Positions 33,996-42,394 of a stretch of 64,000 nucleotides of DNA are shown piece by piece (within the stretch, counting starts at the first letter, position 1; the number at the start of each line of letters is the position of its first letter). The notes below the pieces were generated by a model. It had not been told where the DNA came from, made no database searches, and saw nothing but the letters and a program-made list of their open reading frames with translations. The translations under genes and the position numbers were made by a program. The stretch lies in NCBI RefSeq assembly GCF_017068395.1, contig NZ_CP070619.1, forward strand, positions 5,146,001 through 5,210,000, given 5' to 3'. Source of the stretch: Rhodococcus pseudokoreensis. Its GTDB lineage: Bacteria; Actinomycetota; Actinomycetes; Mycobacteriales; Mycobacteriaceae.

Positions 33996-35660
33996 TCACG
34001 CGATCTTCAGGACCCGGAGCCGGTTGTACAGAGTCGACCGGCTCACCCCGAGCGACTGCGCGGCCTTGAGCTTGTTTCCGCCCGCCGCTTCGATCGCCGC
34101 GACGATTACTTCCCGCTCGGCATGTCGTATGGGTGACAGGGGGGTTCCGACTTCCCGGTACGGTGCGGGAAGGTCGGTCGGAACAATGTCTCCGGCCGAG
34201 CGGGTCCGGGCCAGGGCGTGAATCACCCGCCGGAGTTCGGTAAGGTTGCCGGGCCACGAATGTGCTGCCAGGACCTGCAGTGTCGCCGAGGTGAGTCGTA
34301 GGTCGGACGTCGCGGCCTCCTCGGACAGCATCTGACGCGCCAGCCCGGGGATCTCGTGGCGGCGCCGACGGAGCGGAGCGAGTTCACGTCGTGCGGCGCA
34401 GAGTCCCACCAGGGCGGGGTGGATTCCCGCGTCGTCCTCCGCGCTCGTCGATGTCAGAACGACGTGTCGCCGCGTTCCCCGGATGAGGCGGGCAACCAGG
34501 GTGGCCATCGAATCGGTGAGGAAGTGGACGTTCTCGATGATGACGACGGCACGATCCTGCTCGAGCAGCCGGTCGAGCCCGACGGCCCAGGCCTGCTCAC
34601 CCGTGTGCACGACGTCCGTGGCGTCGACGATAACCCCGCCCGGTCCGGCCACGCGCACCGCTTCGGTCGTCCGGCCGGTGCCGGTTTCTCCGACGACGAG
34701 GAGCGGCCATTCCTCGACCGGTGTTCGTAGTTGCGGCTTCGGGTTCGTTCTCGCCGTGGCGAAATCGACCAGGACACCGTTTCCGCCCTCGACCGGAGTG
34801 CAGGTGATCTCCATTTCGCGGCCGGATTCGAGCGTCAGTCGATTGGTGACGGCAGTCGTGCGAGCGGTGTCGGCGCTGGCTCGGACGGCCGCATGGTCGG
34901 CGGGATCGAGGAGGTCGAGGGCCTCCGGGGTTGCGAGCACCATCCCGTCGCCGAGCACCATTACCGGCCGTTTCGTCCGCCGTGCCGCAGAATGGAAGGT
35001 CGCCAGCAGGTTTCGTTGCGTGGCAGGTGTGCTCAGCGCCAGCCGGTTCTCGATCTCCCCGACCAACCGCTGGGCGATCGGCGCGAAGTAACGGTGATCC
35101 TCGCGTGCGCCACCTCCGACGTCGAGAACGCCTTCGAGTCGTCGCGTGATCGGATGAATGATCGGCTGGCCGAAGCAGCTGAACTCGTGGAACGCGGACA
35201 TGAAGTGTTCGGGGCCGTGGACGAGTAGCGGTTGGCGGGCTTCCAGGACGGTGCCCACTGCGTTGGTTCCCACCTCGTCCTCGGCCAGCCGGATCCCGGG
35301 CTCGATGCCCATCCAGTCGACCGCGTCGCGGACCGCCGGACTGGCGTGCCGGATATCCAGGATCCGGGCGTCGTGGTCGGCGAGAACGAACACCAGTGGC
35401 GCACCTTCGAACTCGCGACAGACGCGATCCAGAACTGGCGCCGCGGCGCGTCGGAGACACCCGTCCGATGCGACGTCGATCCGGTCCAGCTTCGGCGCGG
35501 TATCGCCGTCGACGCCACACAGTTGCGAACGCATCCATGACGACGCGATCTCCGGCCGAGCGTCGACCGTGGAATGCGCTGAGCTACCAAGCACTCCGAC
35601 ACCACCTTTGGGCCAGCTGCGATGACGACGGACTCGCATCACATGTGAGCGAGAACACAA
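33996..35660 (-). CDS. GAF-AAA-Fis type transcriptional regulator without a sigma-54 contact motif
   Basis: This protein of up to 554 residues has an N-terminal GAF-like sensor (about residues 80-230). A P-loop ATPase-like domain follows with Walker A GETGTGRT (about 330) and VVIIENVHFL. A C-terminal Fis-type helix ends in KAAQSLGVSRSTLYNRL. The GAFTGA loop that contacts sigma-54 is absent, in line with actinobacteria lacking sigma-54. It resembles the AcoR-type regulators seen near actinobacterial monooxygenase and dehydrogenase operons. The start is uncertain: ATG at 35660 lies inside the AT-rich element, while GTG at 35594 has AAAGGTGG upstream. It probably controls the flanking operons through the TGTCCA repeats. 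Confidence 0.88.
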   Translation of the reverse strand: MCSRSHVMRVRRHRSWPKGGVGVLGSSAHSTVDARPEIASSWMRSQLCGVDGDTAPKLDRIDVASDGCLRRAAAPVLDRVCREFEGAPLVFVLADHDARILDIRHASPAVRDAVDWMGIEPGIRLAEDEVGTNAVGTVLEARQPLLVHGPEHFMSAFHEFSCFGQPIIHPITRRLEGVLDVGGGAREDHRYFAPIAQRLVGEIENRLALSTPATQRNLLATFHSAARRTKRPVMVLGDGMVLATPEALDLLDPADHAAVRASADTARTTAVTNRLTLESGREMEITCTPVEGGNGVLVDFATARTNPKPQLRTPVEEWPLLVVGETGTGRTTEAVRVAGPGGVIVDATDVVHTGEQAWAVGLDRLLEQDRAVVIIENVHFLTDSMATLVARLIRGTRRHVVLTSTSAEDDAGIHPALVGLCAARRELAPLRRRRHEIPGLARQMLSEEAATSDLRLTSATLQVLAAHSWPGNLTELRRVIHALARTRSAGDIVPTDLPAPYREVGTPLSPIRHAEREVIVAAIEAAGGNKLKAAQSLGVSRSTLYNRLRVLKIA

Positions 35661-35661
35661 T

Positions 35662-35673
35662 ATAATATATGTT
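35662..35673. promoter_or_regulatory. AT-rich dyad (ATNATRYATNAT family)
   Basis: ATAATATATGTT, one position off the consensus, lies at the 5' end of the regulator gene. If the regulator starts at GTG 35594, this element is its promoter or operator rather than coding DNA. Confidence 0.45.
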
Positions 35674-35714
35674 GCCCTTGAGGCAAGGGACGGGTGAGGG
35701 GAGGCGCACAGACA

Positions 35715-35747
35715 CCGGCCCCGACCGCGTGCGGCGGTCGGGGCCGG
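35715..35747 (-). terminator. Terminator after the mycofactocin-type SDR
   Basis: A perfect 14-base GC stem (35715-35728 with 35734-35747) with a five-base loop lies 14 bases past the stop of the SDR gene on the minus strand. Confidence 0.7.
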
Positions 35748-35760
35748 CGTCGCCAGGCCG

Positions 35761-36675
35761 TCACAGATCGTCGGGCGACTGGGCCGGTGAACGGTAGCGG
35801 TCGGCTTCTGGGCCCTCGGTTTGCGGTGCGAAGTTCACACCGGGCAGCAGGAGGTGACCGGCGTCGACAGGCAGGGCGACACCGGTGATGTGCTCGGCGT
35901 AGTCGGAGAGCAGCCAGCACGCGGCGTTGCTGGTGGCGTTCGGCGGAAGCGCGGGCCTGCCGGCCAGCGGTGCGTAGCCGTAGGTGGCGGCGATCGCCAC
36001 ACTGCGGTCGGCCTTCTCGCCCGGTGCGACGAACAACTGGTGGCCCATCGGGTTGTCCCAGATCTTCGCGTCCACCGCGCCGGGGCAGACGGCGTTGCAT
36101 CGCACGTTGTAGTCCGCGATTTCCAAGGCGGTGTTCTTCATCAGGCCCAGAACGCCATGCTTCGCGGTGATGTAGTGGGTGTAGCCGGCGGTAGCCTCGA
36201 GGCCGCCCACCGAGGCAATACATACGATCGCACCGTTGCGTTGTTCGACGAGGTGCGGCGCGGTGGCCTTGATGGTCCGGAACGTTCCGCCGAGGACGAC
36301 GTCGGTGACCGTCGTCCACATCTGCTCGGTGATTTCCCAGGCCTTGGGTCCGAGGTCCCACAGTCCGGCGTTGGCGATGACCGCGTCGAGGCGGCCGAAC
36401 GTGTCGAGTCCGAGTGCGACGGCCGCGTCGAGTGCGCTCTGGTCGCGTACGTCGGCAATGGCGCTGACTGCACGCCGGCCGGTTTGCTCGACGAGCGCCT
36501 GCGTCTTGGCCAGATCGTCCTTGCTCGCCAGTTCGTAGCGTATTCCGTCGACGGGCGAGCAGATGTCGGTGATGATGACATCGGCCCCTTCCTTCGCCGC
36601 GGTCACCGCGTGCGCTCGACCCTGCCCTCGTGCGGCGCCGGTGATGAAGACGACCTTGCCGTCGAGTAGTCCCAT
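35761..36675 (-). CDS. Short-chain dehydrogenase of the mycofactocin-coupled type
   Basis: This 304-residue SDR has the cofactor motif TGAARGQGR (residues 12-20), NAG at about 102-104, and the catalytic set Ser155, Tyr168 and Lys172. An insertion after the second strand (DICSPVDGIRYELASKDDLA) and the GAARGQGR motif are features of the actinobacterial SDR group linked to mycofactocin, in which the nicotinamide stays bound. The ATG at 36675 has GGAAAGGA upstream. It probably oxidises a secondary alcohol. The propeller gene at 36726 is upstream on the same strand, 50 bases away, so they form an operon. Mycofactocin dependence is inferred from family features. Confidence 0.88.
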   Translation of the reverse strand: MGLLDGKVVFITGAARGQGRAHAVTAAKEGADVIITDICSPVDGIRYELASKDDLAKTQALVEQTGRRAVSAIADVRDQSALDAAVALGLDTFGRLDAVIANAGLWDLGPKAWEITEQMWTTVTDVVLGGTFRTIKATAPHLVEQRNGAIVCIASVGGLEATAGYTHYITAKHGVLGLMKNTALEIADYNVRCNAVCPGAVDAKIWDNPMGHQLFVAPGEKADRSVAIAATYGYAPLAGRPALPPNATSNAACWLLSDYAEHITGVALPVDAGHLLLPGVNFAPQTEGPEADRYRSPAQSPDDL

Positions 36676-36725
36676 GTCGATGTCCTTTCCAGAATTCATT
36701 CGGGGTAGTGCGGGATGGGGGTGGC

Positions 36726-37910
36726 TCATGCAGGACCGGGAGAAGCGAACACGCCGGTGGCGCCGTCGGAGAACGTCACGCCCGTGTCGACCGGCGGTTC
36801 TCCCGTGGCCGCGAGTGCGCCGTTCGGTTGCACCCGGTACGTGAACACCTTCGCGGTTCCGGTCGTCGTGAGCGTGTCGATGGCGTAGAGCCGCTGTGCG
36901 TCCGGGCTCAGCACGACGCGGCCGGGGAAGTGTCCCGGTGCGGCCGGTGCGTCGGCGCCCGGGAGGGGAACCAGTGCACCGTCGTCCCGAATTTCGAAAC
37001 CGTTCACACCGGGGCCACCGGTCTGGGGCAGGTAGAGGAATCTGCCGTCCGGAGTGATCGCCATACCGTGCGGAATCGCCTTGGTCGGGAAGCGACCGAT
37101 CGGGGTCAGGGCGCCGTCGGGGGCGATGCGGTAGCCGGAGACGTCATTGGTTCCCTCGTTGGTGATGTACAGGTACTTGCCGTTCGGCGTCACGGACGGC
37201 AGCGCCGGACGGTCGCCCGTCGGCACCTGCGGTCCCGTCGGCGTCAGCCTCCCGTCGGCTCCGATGGCGTAGGAATCCATCGTCGCGCCGATGAAGCTCG
37301 GTGCGAACAGGAATCGACCATCGGGTGAGACCACCGGAATGGACAGGCCGCTCGTCGCACCCGGAATGGTCACCGAATCGACCAGCGACAACGCTCCGGA
37401 CGACGCGATGGCATACGTCTGCACCTCGTTGGTGATCGAGCCGACGGTTGCGAACAGCCACTTCCCGTCCGGGCTCACGACCGCACCCACGATCGGCTGC
37501 CCGGGAGACAGCCGGGCGTTTTCCAGACGCACGAGGGCGCCGTCGTCGCCGACGCGGAATCCCTGCAGCGTTCTCGAAACAGTGTGTGCGACATACGCGA
37601 ATCGGCTGTTCGGGGTGACCGCGACCGACAGCGTGCCCGTATCGGTGGGCACCGGCTGCCCGACGGGCGTCAACCGGCCGTTCGATTCGCGCAACACTCC
37701 TATGTTCGACGAGCCTGTGCCACCGACCAAAAGGTAGCTAGGTCCCGCCACGTCATCAGCGAGGACTGTGCCTACGGAGGGTGAAATGGTGGTGCCGACG
37801 GACATGCCCGCGGCAAGGCCGAGTGCTATGGCGGTCCTGCGTATTCGCGCTTGCAGCATTCGCCGGGTCAACCACATTCGTCCGGTCGCCGGTGGATTTC
37901 GAGTCGTCAA
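36726..37910 (-). CDS. Exported lactonase-type (6-phosphogluconolactonase-like) seven-bladed propeller
   Basis: This protein of about 394 residues has an N-terminal signal (RRMLQARIRRTAIALGLAAG followed by a small-residue stretch ending VLA) and then repeated blades with VSPDGRFLF, VTPNGKYLY, ITPDGRFLY and LSPDAQRLY. These are typical of the lactonase/YVTN-type propeller family. TTG at 37910 is chosen because GGAGG lies five bases upstream; ATG at 37877 is the alternative. It should act outside the membrane, possibly on lactones or as a binding protein. An inverted repeat TGTCCA-N6-TGGACA lies 72 bases upstream. It precedes the SDR in one operon. Confidence 0.82.
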   Translation of the reverse strand: MTTRNPPATGRMWLTRRMLQARIRRTAIALGLAAGMSVGTTISPSVGTVLADDVAGPSYLLVGGTGSSNIGVLRESNGRLTPVGQPVPTDTGTLSVAVTPNSRFAYVAHTVSRTLQGFRVGDDGALVRLENARLSPGQPIVGAVVSPDGKWLFATVGSITNEVQTYAIASSGALSLVDSVTIPGATSGLSIPVVSPDGRFLFAPSFIGATMDSYAIGADGRLTPTGPQVPTGDRPALPSVTPNGKYLYITNEGTNDVSGYRIAPDGALTPIGRFPTKAIPHGMAITPDGRFLYLPQTGGPGVNGFEIRDDGALVPLPGADAPAAPGHFPGRVVLSPDAQRLYAIDTLTTTGTAKVFTYRVQPNGALAATGEPPVDTGVTFSDGATGVFASPGPA

Positions 37911-37981
37911 TGCAACCTCCGTGGTTCCTCGATTCGGCGAGTTCGCCACGCTGAACGTAGGCCCGGGAGCGGGGGTGAAAG

Positions 37982-37999
37982 TGTCCAATTACTTGGACA
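37982..37999. promoter_or_regulatory. Operator-like inverted repeat TGTCCA-N6-TGGACA, copy 2
   Basis: A perfect repeat with spacer ATTACT lies 72 bases upstream of the propeller start, matching the copy at 33418-33435 in arms and spacing. Confidence 0.55.
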
Positions 38000-38032
38000 G
38001 CCCTGCGTGCCTGCCACAAGGCGTCTGGCAAC

Positions 38033-38044
38033 ATTATATATGAT
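38033..38044. promoter_or_regulatory. AT-rich dyad, perfect copy
   Basis: ATTATATATGAT fits the perfect dyad ATNATRYATNAT. It lies between the propeller/SDR operon on the minus strand and a cupin relic on the plus strand. Confidence 0.5.
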
Positions 38045-38089
38045 AGCCTGTCAAGTGAGACGCGCATCACATCGTGGGCGTCGTCGTGA

Positions 38090-38287
38090 TCGAAGGAAAG
38101 GGACGCCACCGAGACTGTCGATATCGCGACTATCATCGACGGGGAGATCTATGCCATCTACGAGACGGGGGAGACCCTGCTCAGGCCGGGTGACACGGTG
38201 ATCAACCGCGGCATCAAGCATGCATGGAGCAACCGCACAGACAAGCCAGTGATGATGGTCGCCGTGATGGTCGCGGGCACGACATGA
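38090..38287 (+). pseudogene. Cupin-domain relic without a start codon
   Basis: The plus-strand frame from 38090 to the TGA at 38285-38287 encodes the second half of a cupin barrel: IIDGEIYAIYETGETLLRPG, then GDTVINRGIKHAWSNRTDKP. A stop at 38087 precedes it and no ATG, GTG or TTG lies before the domain, so it is a 5'-truncated remnant. Cupin proteins of this kind are often encoded in aromatic or fatty-acid catabolic operons. It shows that a divergent gene once used the AT-rich promoter region. Confidence 0.7.
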
Positions 38288-38296
38288 CGTTCGGCC

Positions 38297-39172
38297 TCAG
38301 CACGGCGGGAGCGCCCGATCGAGGAAATCTTCGAGGTGCAGGGCGAACGCCTCATTGTCGTCGCCCGCGATCATGTGCCCGGCGTCCACCTCGACGGCCT
38401 CGGAGTTCGGCACCAGGGTGAGCATCTCGTCGACCGCCTGCCGCGAGACGATCTCCGATCGCGTTCCGTGAACTATCAAGGTGGGAACGGTGATTCGGGT
38501 GGCAAGGTCGGCAAGTCGTCGTTCGTCGGAATTGCCGCGATTGTCCGCATAACTGACGAACGCCGGGTCCCAGTGCCAGTACCAGCGGCCGTCGCCGCGC
38601 AGACGCAGGTTCTTTCGTAACCCGTCGCTGCGGCGAGGGCGGGGTGGCGTGCCGCGGAAGGCGTCGATGGCCGCGGACGCGTCGTCGAGCGAGGCGAACC
38701 CGTTGGGCGCCGCGCCCAGGAAGTCGCGGACTCTCCGCTGGCCGGTGCGGTCGATCCGATGCGTGATATCGACCAGCACCAACCCGGCGAGGGAACGTGC
38801 GCTTTCACCCGCGACGACGATACCCGTTCTGCCACCCAGTGAGGCGCCTACGACGACGACCCGGCCGCCGAGTTCGGCGAGTACCGCCTCGAGGTCGGCC
38901 GCGAAAATCTCGGCCGAATACTCGGCGGCCCACTCGCTGTCCCCGTGGCCGCGCGCATCGAGAGTGACCGTGCACCAGCCGTGCTCGGCCAGTCGCGCCG
39001 CCGTTCGATCCCACGAGTGCCTGGTCTGGCCGCCGCCGTGGAGGAAAAGGACCGTCCCCCTTGTCGAACCGGTCGGCCGATCGTCGGTCTCCCACCGATC
39101 ACCGACAAGGCGGACCCCACCGGATCCTGTGAACTCGACAGGGATGGGCCGGGCTGTGGTTCGGGTGCCCAT
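38297..39172 (-). CDS. Alpha/beta hydrolase
   Basis: This 291-residue hydrolase has the oxyanion segment LFLHGGGQTRHSW, the nucleophile Ser111 in VGASLGG and the catalytic His266 in DAGHMIAGD. The acid is likely in the VPTLIVHGTRSE strand region. A short cap domain lies between. There is no signal peptide, so it is cytoplasmic. The ATG at 39172 has an AAAGGAAA site. It is the last gene of a minus-strand run with the MmgE/PrpD gene (56 bases upstream) and the aldehyde dehydrogenase. C-C bond or ester hydrolysis is possible; the substrate is unknown. Confidence 0.88.
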   Translation of the reverse strand: MGTRTTARPIPVEFTGSGGVRLVGDRWETDDRPTGSTRGTVLFLHGGGQTRHSWDRTAARLAEHGWCTVTLDARGHGDSEWAAEYSAEIFAADLEAVLAELGGRVVVVGASLGGRTGIVVAGESARSLAGLVLVDITHRIDRTGQRRVRDFLGAAPNGFASLDDASAAIDAFRGTPPRPRRSDGLRKNLRLRGDGRWYWHWDPAFVSYADNRGNSDERRLADLATRITVPTLIVHGTRSEIVSRQAVDEMLTLVPNSEAVEVDAGHMIAGDDNEAFALHLEDFLDRALPPC

Positions 39173-39228
39173 CAGTTTCCTTTCTCGTCATCGGCCGAAG
39201 GCGCCGGTGGGGTCGGGGCCAGCGGAAA

Positions 39229-40623
39229 TCAGACCTTCAGCAGGGTTGCGAAGTCGGACGCGGGCTGGTCGAGATCACCGTCCTGGATGGCGTGCAGCAG
39301 GGCTTCGCTGGATTCGGTGCCCATCGCGGTCGCCGTCAGGTCGCGGAACTTCGCGTCCAGGTCTTCCTGCGACATCGGGTTCTCGGCGGTGCCGGTGGGG
39401 TTGTCGACGAACAGGCTCTCGCTGGTGCCGTCCGTGTAGTTGACGGTGATGTCGCCGACCCATCGGCCGGGGTAGGCGGTGTCCAGTTCGGGGTTGACCT
39501 CGATCTTCACCTTCTGGGCGAGGGCGGCGACGTCGCTGCCGGAGCCGAGGTCGAGCCGGCCGGCCATGTACTCGTTGTGAGTGCGGAAGCCGTTGCCCTT
39601 GCCGAGCAGCGACAGCGAGAACTGGAACGGCAGGCTGTACTGCAGGTGCTCGATGATCTTCGGTGCGTAGGCGTTGGCGTTCTTGTTGCCGATCACCACG
39701 TCGCCGCCGGTCTGGATGCCCAGCAGCACCGAGTCGACGTCCGCGGCGCGGGCCGCGAGTTGGCGGGCGCCGTCGATGTAGGCGTGATTGATGCCGCAGC
39801 AGCAGTAGGGCTTGACCCACACGCGGGTGATCTCGAACGTATTGTCGAGGCCGAACGTGGCCGTGGCGTCGTCGGCGACGGGGCGTCCGACGAACGTGCG
39901 GTAGAAGCCCTTCCCGCCGGTGAGGAACGTCGTCGGGCCGGTGATGCCCGCGGCGGCCATCTCGGCGGCGCGGATCCCGTTGCGGGTGCCGATGCCGGAG
40001 TGGATGCGTTTGATCGAGCCACCGGACGACGTGTACTCGGTGGTGCCCGAGGCGTGACTGAGGGCGATGGCGAGCGCATGCACGGTCGTTTCGACGTCGA
40101 AGCCGCGCATCTTCGCGACGACGGCTGCCGCACCGAAATTCGACAGCAACCCGTGCGGGTGGAAGCCGCGCTCGAGCAGTTGGGGCGCCGCCAGGTTGCC
40201 GATGCGGGTGTAGACCTCGTAGCCGGCGACGATGCCGGTGATCACCTCGCGCATCGTGGCGCCGAGTTCCTCACCGACCGCCAGTGCGGCCGACACGACG
40301 CAGCTGCCCGGGTGCGAGGAGCTGGCGCGGTGGGCGTCGTCGTATTCGAAGCCGTGGCCGAAGGAGGCGTTGACGAATGCCGCATCCGCGGCGCTCATCT
40401 CGTCGCCTGTCGCGGCGACGTGTGCCTTGCCCGGAACGTGCGCCGCGCGCGTCAGCTCGAGCAGTGCCTTGCTCCAGGGCAGCGAGGCGCTTCCGACCTG
40501 GAGGGCGAGCTGATCCTGCATCAGGCGGCGCGCACCGGCGAGCGCGTCGGCGGGGATGGAGTCGAAGGTCAGATCCGTGACGAGCCGGGCGGCAGCTTCT
40601 TCGACGGGGGGAATGGTGCCCAT
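39229..40623 (-). CDS. MmgE/PrpD family protein
   Basis: This 464-residue family member contains ASFGHGFEYDDAHR near residue 90, the HPHGLLSNFGAAA segment, the central GGSIKRIHSGIGTRNGI motif and a late KPYCCCGINHAYIDG motif. An AAAGGC site precedes the ATG at 40623. An open frame continues across the neighbouring aldehyde dehydrogenase in another phase, but that is not a real fusion. The sequence resembles the branch containing dehydratases and decarboxylases of small polycarboxylates. Position between an alpha/beta hydrolase and an aldehyde dehydrogenase suggests one minus-strand operon from 42131 to 38297. Confidence 0.88.
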   Translation of the reverse strand: MGTIPPVEEAAARLVTDLTFDSIPADALAGARRLMQDQLALQVGSASLPWSKALLELTRAAHVPGKAHVAATGDEMSAADAAFVNASFGHGFEYDDAHRASSSHPGSCVVSAALAVGEELGATMREVITGIVAGYEVYTRIGNLAAPQLLERGFHPHGLLSNFGAAAVVAKMRGFDVETTVHALAIALSHASGTTEYTSSGGSIKRIHSGIGTRNGIRAAEMAAAGITGPTTFLTGGKGFYRTFVGRPVADDATATFGLDNTFEITRVWVKPYCCCGINHAYIDGARQLAARAADVDSVLLGIQTGGDVVIGNKNANAYAPKIIEHLQYSLPFQFSLSLLGKGNGFRTHNEYMAGRLDLGSGSDVAALAQKVKIEVNPELDTAYPGRWVGDITVNYTDGTSESLFVDNPTGTAENPMSQEDLDAKFRDLTATAMGTESSEALLHAIQDGDLDQPASDFATLLKV

Positions 40624-40649
40624 GTGTGTTGCCTTTCGGTAGATCTGGG

Positions 40650-42131
40650 TCAGGAGAGCGAACCGAGCAGGCCGCCCGGGATTCCGTAGGACTTGAGCTC
40701 GACGTAGGCGTCGAAGCCCTCGAGGCCCGCCTCGCGGCCGATGCCGCTGTTCTTGAAACCGCCCATCGGGGCGCTGAAGCCGGCCGGGTTTCCGTTGACT
40801 TCGATTGTGCCGGTGCGGATGTGGCGTGCCACTGCCAGCGCGTGCTCGGGGTCGGCGGCGAACACCGATCCGTTGAGGCCGTACTCCGAGTTGTTGGCGA
40901 TGTCGATCGCCTCGGCCTCGGTGTCGAAAGTGTGCACCGTGAGAACCGGGCCGAAGATCTCCTCCTGTGCGATTTTCGCGGCAGGGTCGACGTCGGTGAA
41001 GATCGTGGGCTCGACGTACCAGCCGCGGTCGAGACCGTCGGGACGTCCGCCGCCCACCAGCAGAGAGGCGCCGGATCCCTTCGCGTCGTCGATGTAGCCC
41101 TCGACCCGGGACCGCTGGTTGGCGCTGACCATCGGGCCGATCTCGGTGGCGGGGTCGAACGGGTCGCCGACGGGCATCGACTCGATCAGGTCCACCAGCC
41201 GGTCGTGCAGTTCGTCGCGCCGCGAGCGCGCCACCACGATCCGGGTCTTGTTGCTGCACACCTGGCCGCTGTTGCGCAGCGAGACCGCGCGGATGGCGGC
41301 GACCGCGGCGTCGAGGTCGGCGTCGTCGAGCAGGACCGCGGCGGACTTGCCGCCGAGTTCCAGGGTCACGCGGCGCAGGTCCTGGCCGCAGAGTGAGGCG
41401 ATCCGCCGGCCCGCGGCCGTCGATCCGGTGAAGGAGACCTTGTCGATGCCGCGGTGCCGCACGAGGTATTCGCTGGCCTCGCGCTGCGCGGGGACGATGT
41501 TCACGACGCCGGCGGGGAGACCGATCTCGTCGAGCATGTCGGCGAGCAGGTACGCGTCGAGCGGGGTCTCGGGGGAGGGCTTGATGACCATGGTGCAACC
41601 CGCCAGCAGCGCCGGCGCGAGCTTGATCATGGTGATGAGCAGCGGGGCGTTCCACGGCACGATGCCGGCGACGACCCCGACCGGTTCGCGGGTCACCAGC
41701 GCACTGCCGGTCGCGGACGACCGCGTGTCGGCCCACGGGTAGGCGGGGGCGAGGTCCAGGAAGGAGTCCAGGAGCAGGCGCGGTCCGATGGACTGCATCT
41801 TCGTGGACAGCGTGATCGGGCATCCCATCTCGGCGCTGACGAGTCTGGCGGCGTCGGCCTCGCGCGCGGCGAGTTCCGCGCTGAGCTTCCGGAGGACCGC
41901 GATCCGCTCTTCGAGTGCCATCCGGGGCCAGGGCCCCTTGTCGAACGCCTCGCGGGCCGCGTTCACAGCCGCGTCGATGTCTTCCTCGACGCCTTCCGGG
42001 ACGCGCGCGACGAGCTCTTCGGTGGCCGGCGAGATCACGTCGAAGGTGTGCTCGGAGGCCGGCTGTACCCACCGTCCGCCGATGAACAGCTTGTCGTACT
42101 GTCCCTGCCAAATTTTTGTCTGCACACTCAC
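40650..42131 (-). CDS. Aldehyde dehydrogenase family protein
   Basis: This 493-residue enzyme has the cofactor segment FTGSTAAGRR, the general base in LELGGKSAA and the catalytic cysteine in NSGQVCSNKTR; the C-terminus reads GFKNSGIGREAG. GTG at 42131 is chosen because AAGGAG lies eight bases upstream. It heads the minus-strand operon and diverges from the CoA-transferase/CitE operon across 263 bases that contain two AT-rich elements. The divergent arrangement suggests common control. The aldehyde is unknown. Confidence 0.92.
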   Translation of the reverse strand: MSVQTKIWQGQYDKLFIGGRWVQPASEHTFDVISPATEELVARVPEGVEEDIDAAVNAAREAFDKGPWPRMALEERIAVLRKLSAELAAREADAARLVSAEMGCPITLSTKMQSIGPRLLLDSFLDLAPAYPWADTRSSATGSALVTREPVGVVAGIVPWNAPLLITMIKLAPALLAGCTMVIKPSPETPLDAYLLADMLDEIGLPAGVVNIVPAQREASEYLVRHRGIDKVSFTGSTAAGRRIASLCGQDLRRVTLELGGKSAAVLLDDADLDAAVAAIRAVSLRNSGQVCSNKTRIVVARSRRDELHDRLVDLIESMPVGDPFDPATEIGPMVSANQRSRVEGYIDDAKGSGASLLVGGGRPDGLDRGWYVEPTIFTDVDPAAKIAQEEIFGPVLTVHTFDTEAEAIDIANNSEYGLNGSVFAADPEHALAVARHIRTGTIEVNGNPAGFSAPMGGFKNSGIGREAGLEGFDAYVELKSYGIPGGLLGSLS

Positions 42132-42242
42132 GGTGCTGCTCCTTCTGCTGTCGATAAGGGGTGGAAGTGGTCCGGATCGCAGGCGGGACCGAAGTGTCCG
42201 GCTTGGTGGGCGGAGCCTTCTGCTCGATATGTGAGCTGCACC

Positions 42243-42265
42243 ATGCAAAGTATATAATGTTGCAT
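42243..42265. promoter_or_regulatory. Inverted repeat ATGCAA-N11-TTGCAT enclosing an AT-rich dyad
   Basis: ATGCAA (42243-42248) and TTGCAT (42260-42265) flank the AT-rich core that reads ATTATATACTTT on the minus strand (42247-42258). TATACT in this core, with TTCCAT 17 bases upstream, could be the minus-strand promoter of the aldehyde dehydrogenase. Confidence 0.45.
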
Positions 42266-42340
42266 AGCTCCATGGAAGTGCCTTGCCGTGATCCACCCGA
42301 CTGGGAGTCGCCTCGATGGGGTACCCCGATCCGGCGGGGC

Positions 42341-42369
42341 TTGACCCCACTGTAAACGATATATAATAT
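42341..42369 (+). promoter_or_regulatory. Promoter of the CoA-transferase/CitE operon
   Basis: TTGACC (42341-42346) and TAATAT (42364-42369) are 17 bases apart, 26 bases before the start codon. The -10 lies inside an AT-rich block like those elsewhere in the window. Confidence 0.55.
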
Positions 42370-42394
42370 TTTGCTGAGACGAAGGCGAGGCAAC

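Noticed and set aside
33996..35660. Sigma-54-dependent activator
   Set aside because: The GAFTGA contact loop is missing and no -24/-12 (TGGCAC-N5-TTGC) promoter was seen near the neighbouring genes.
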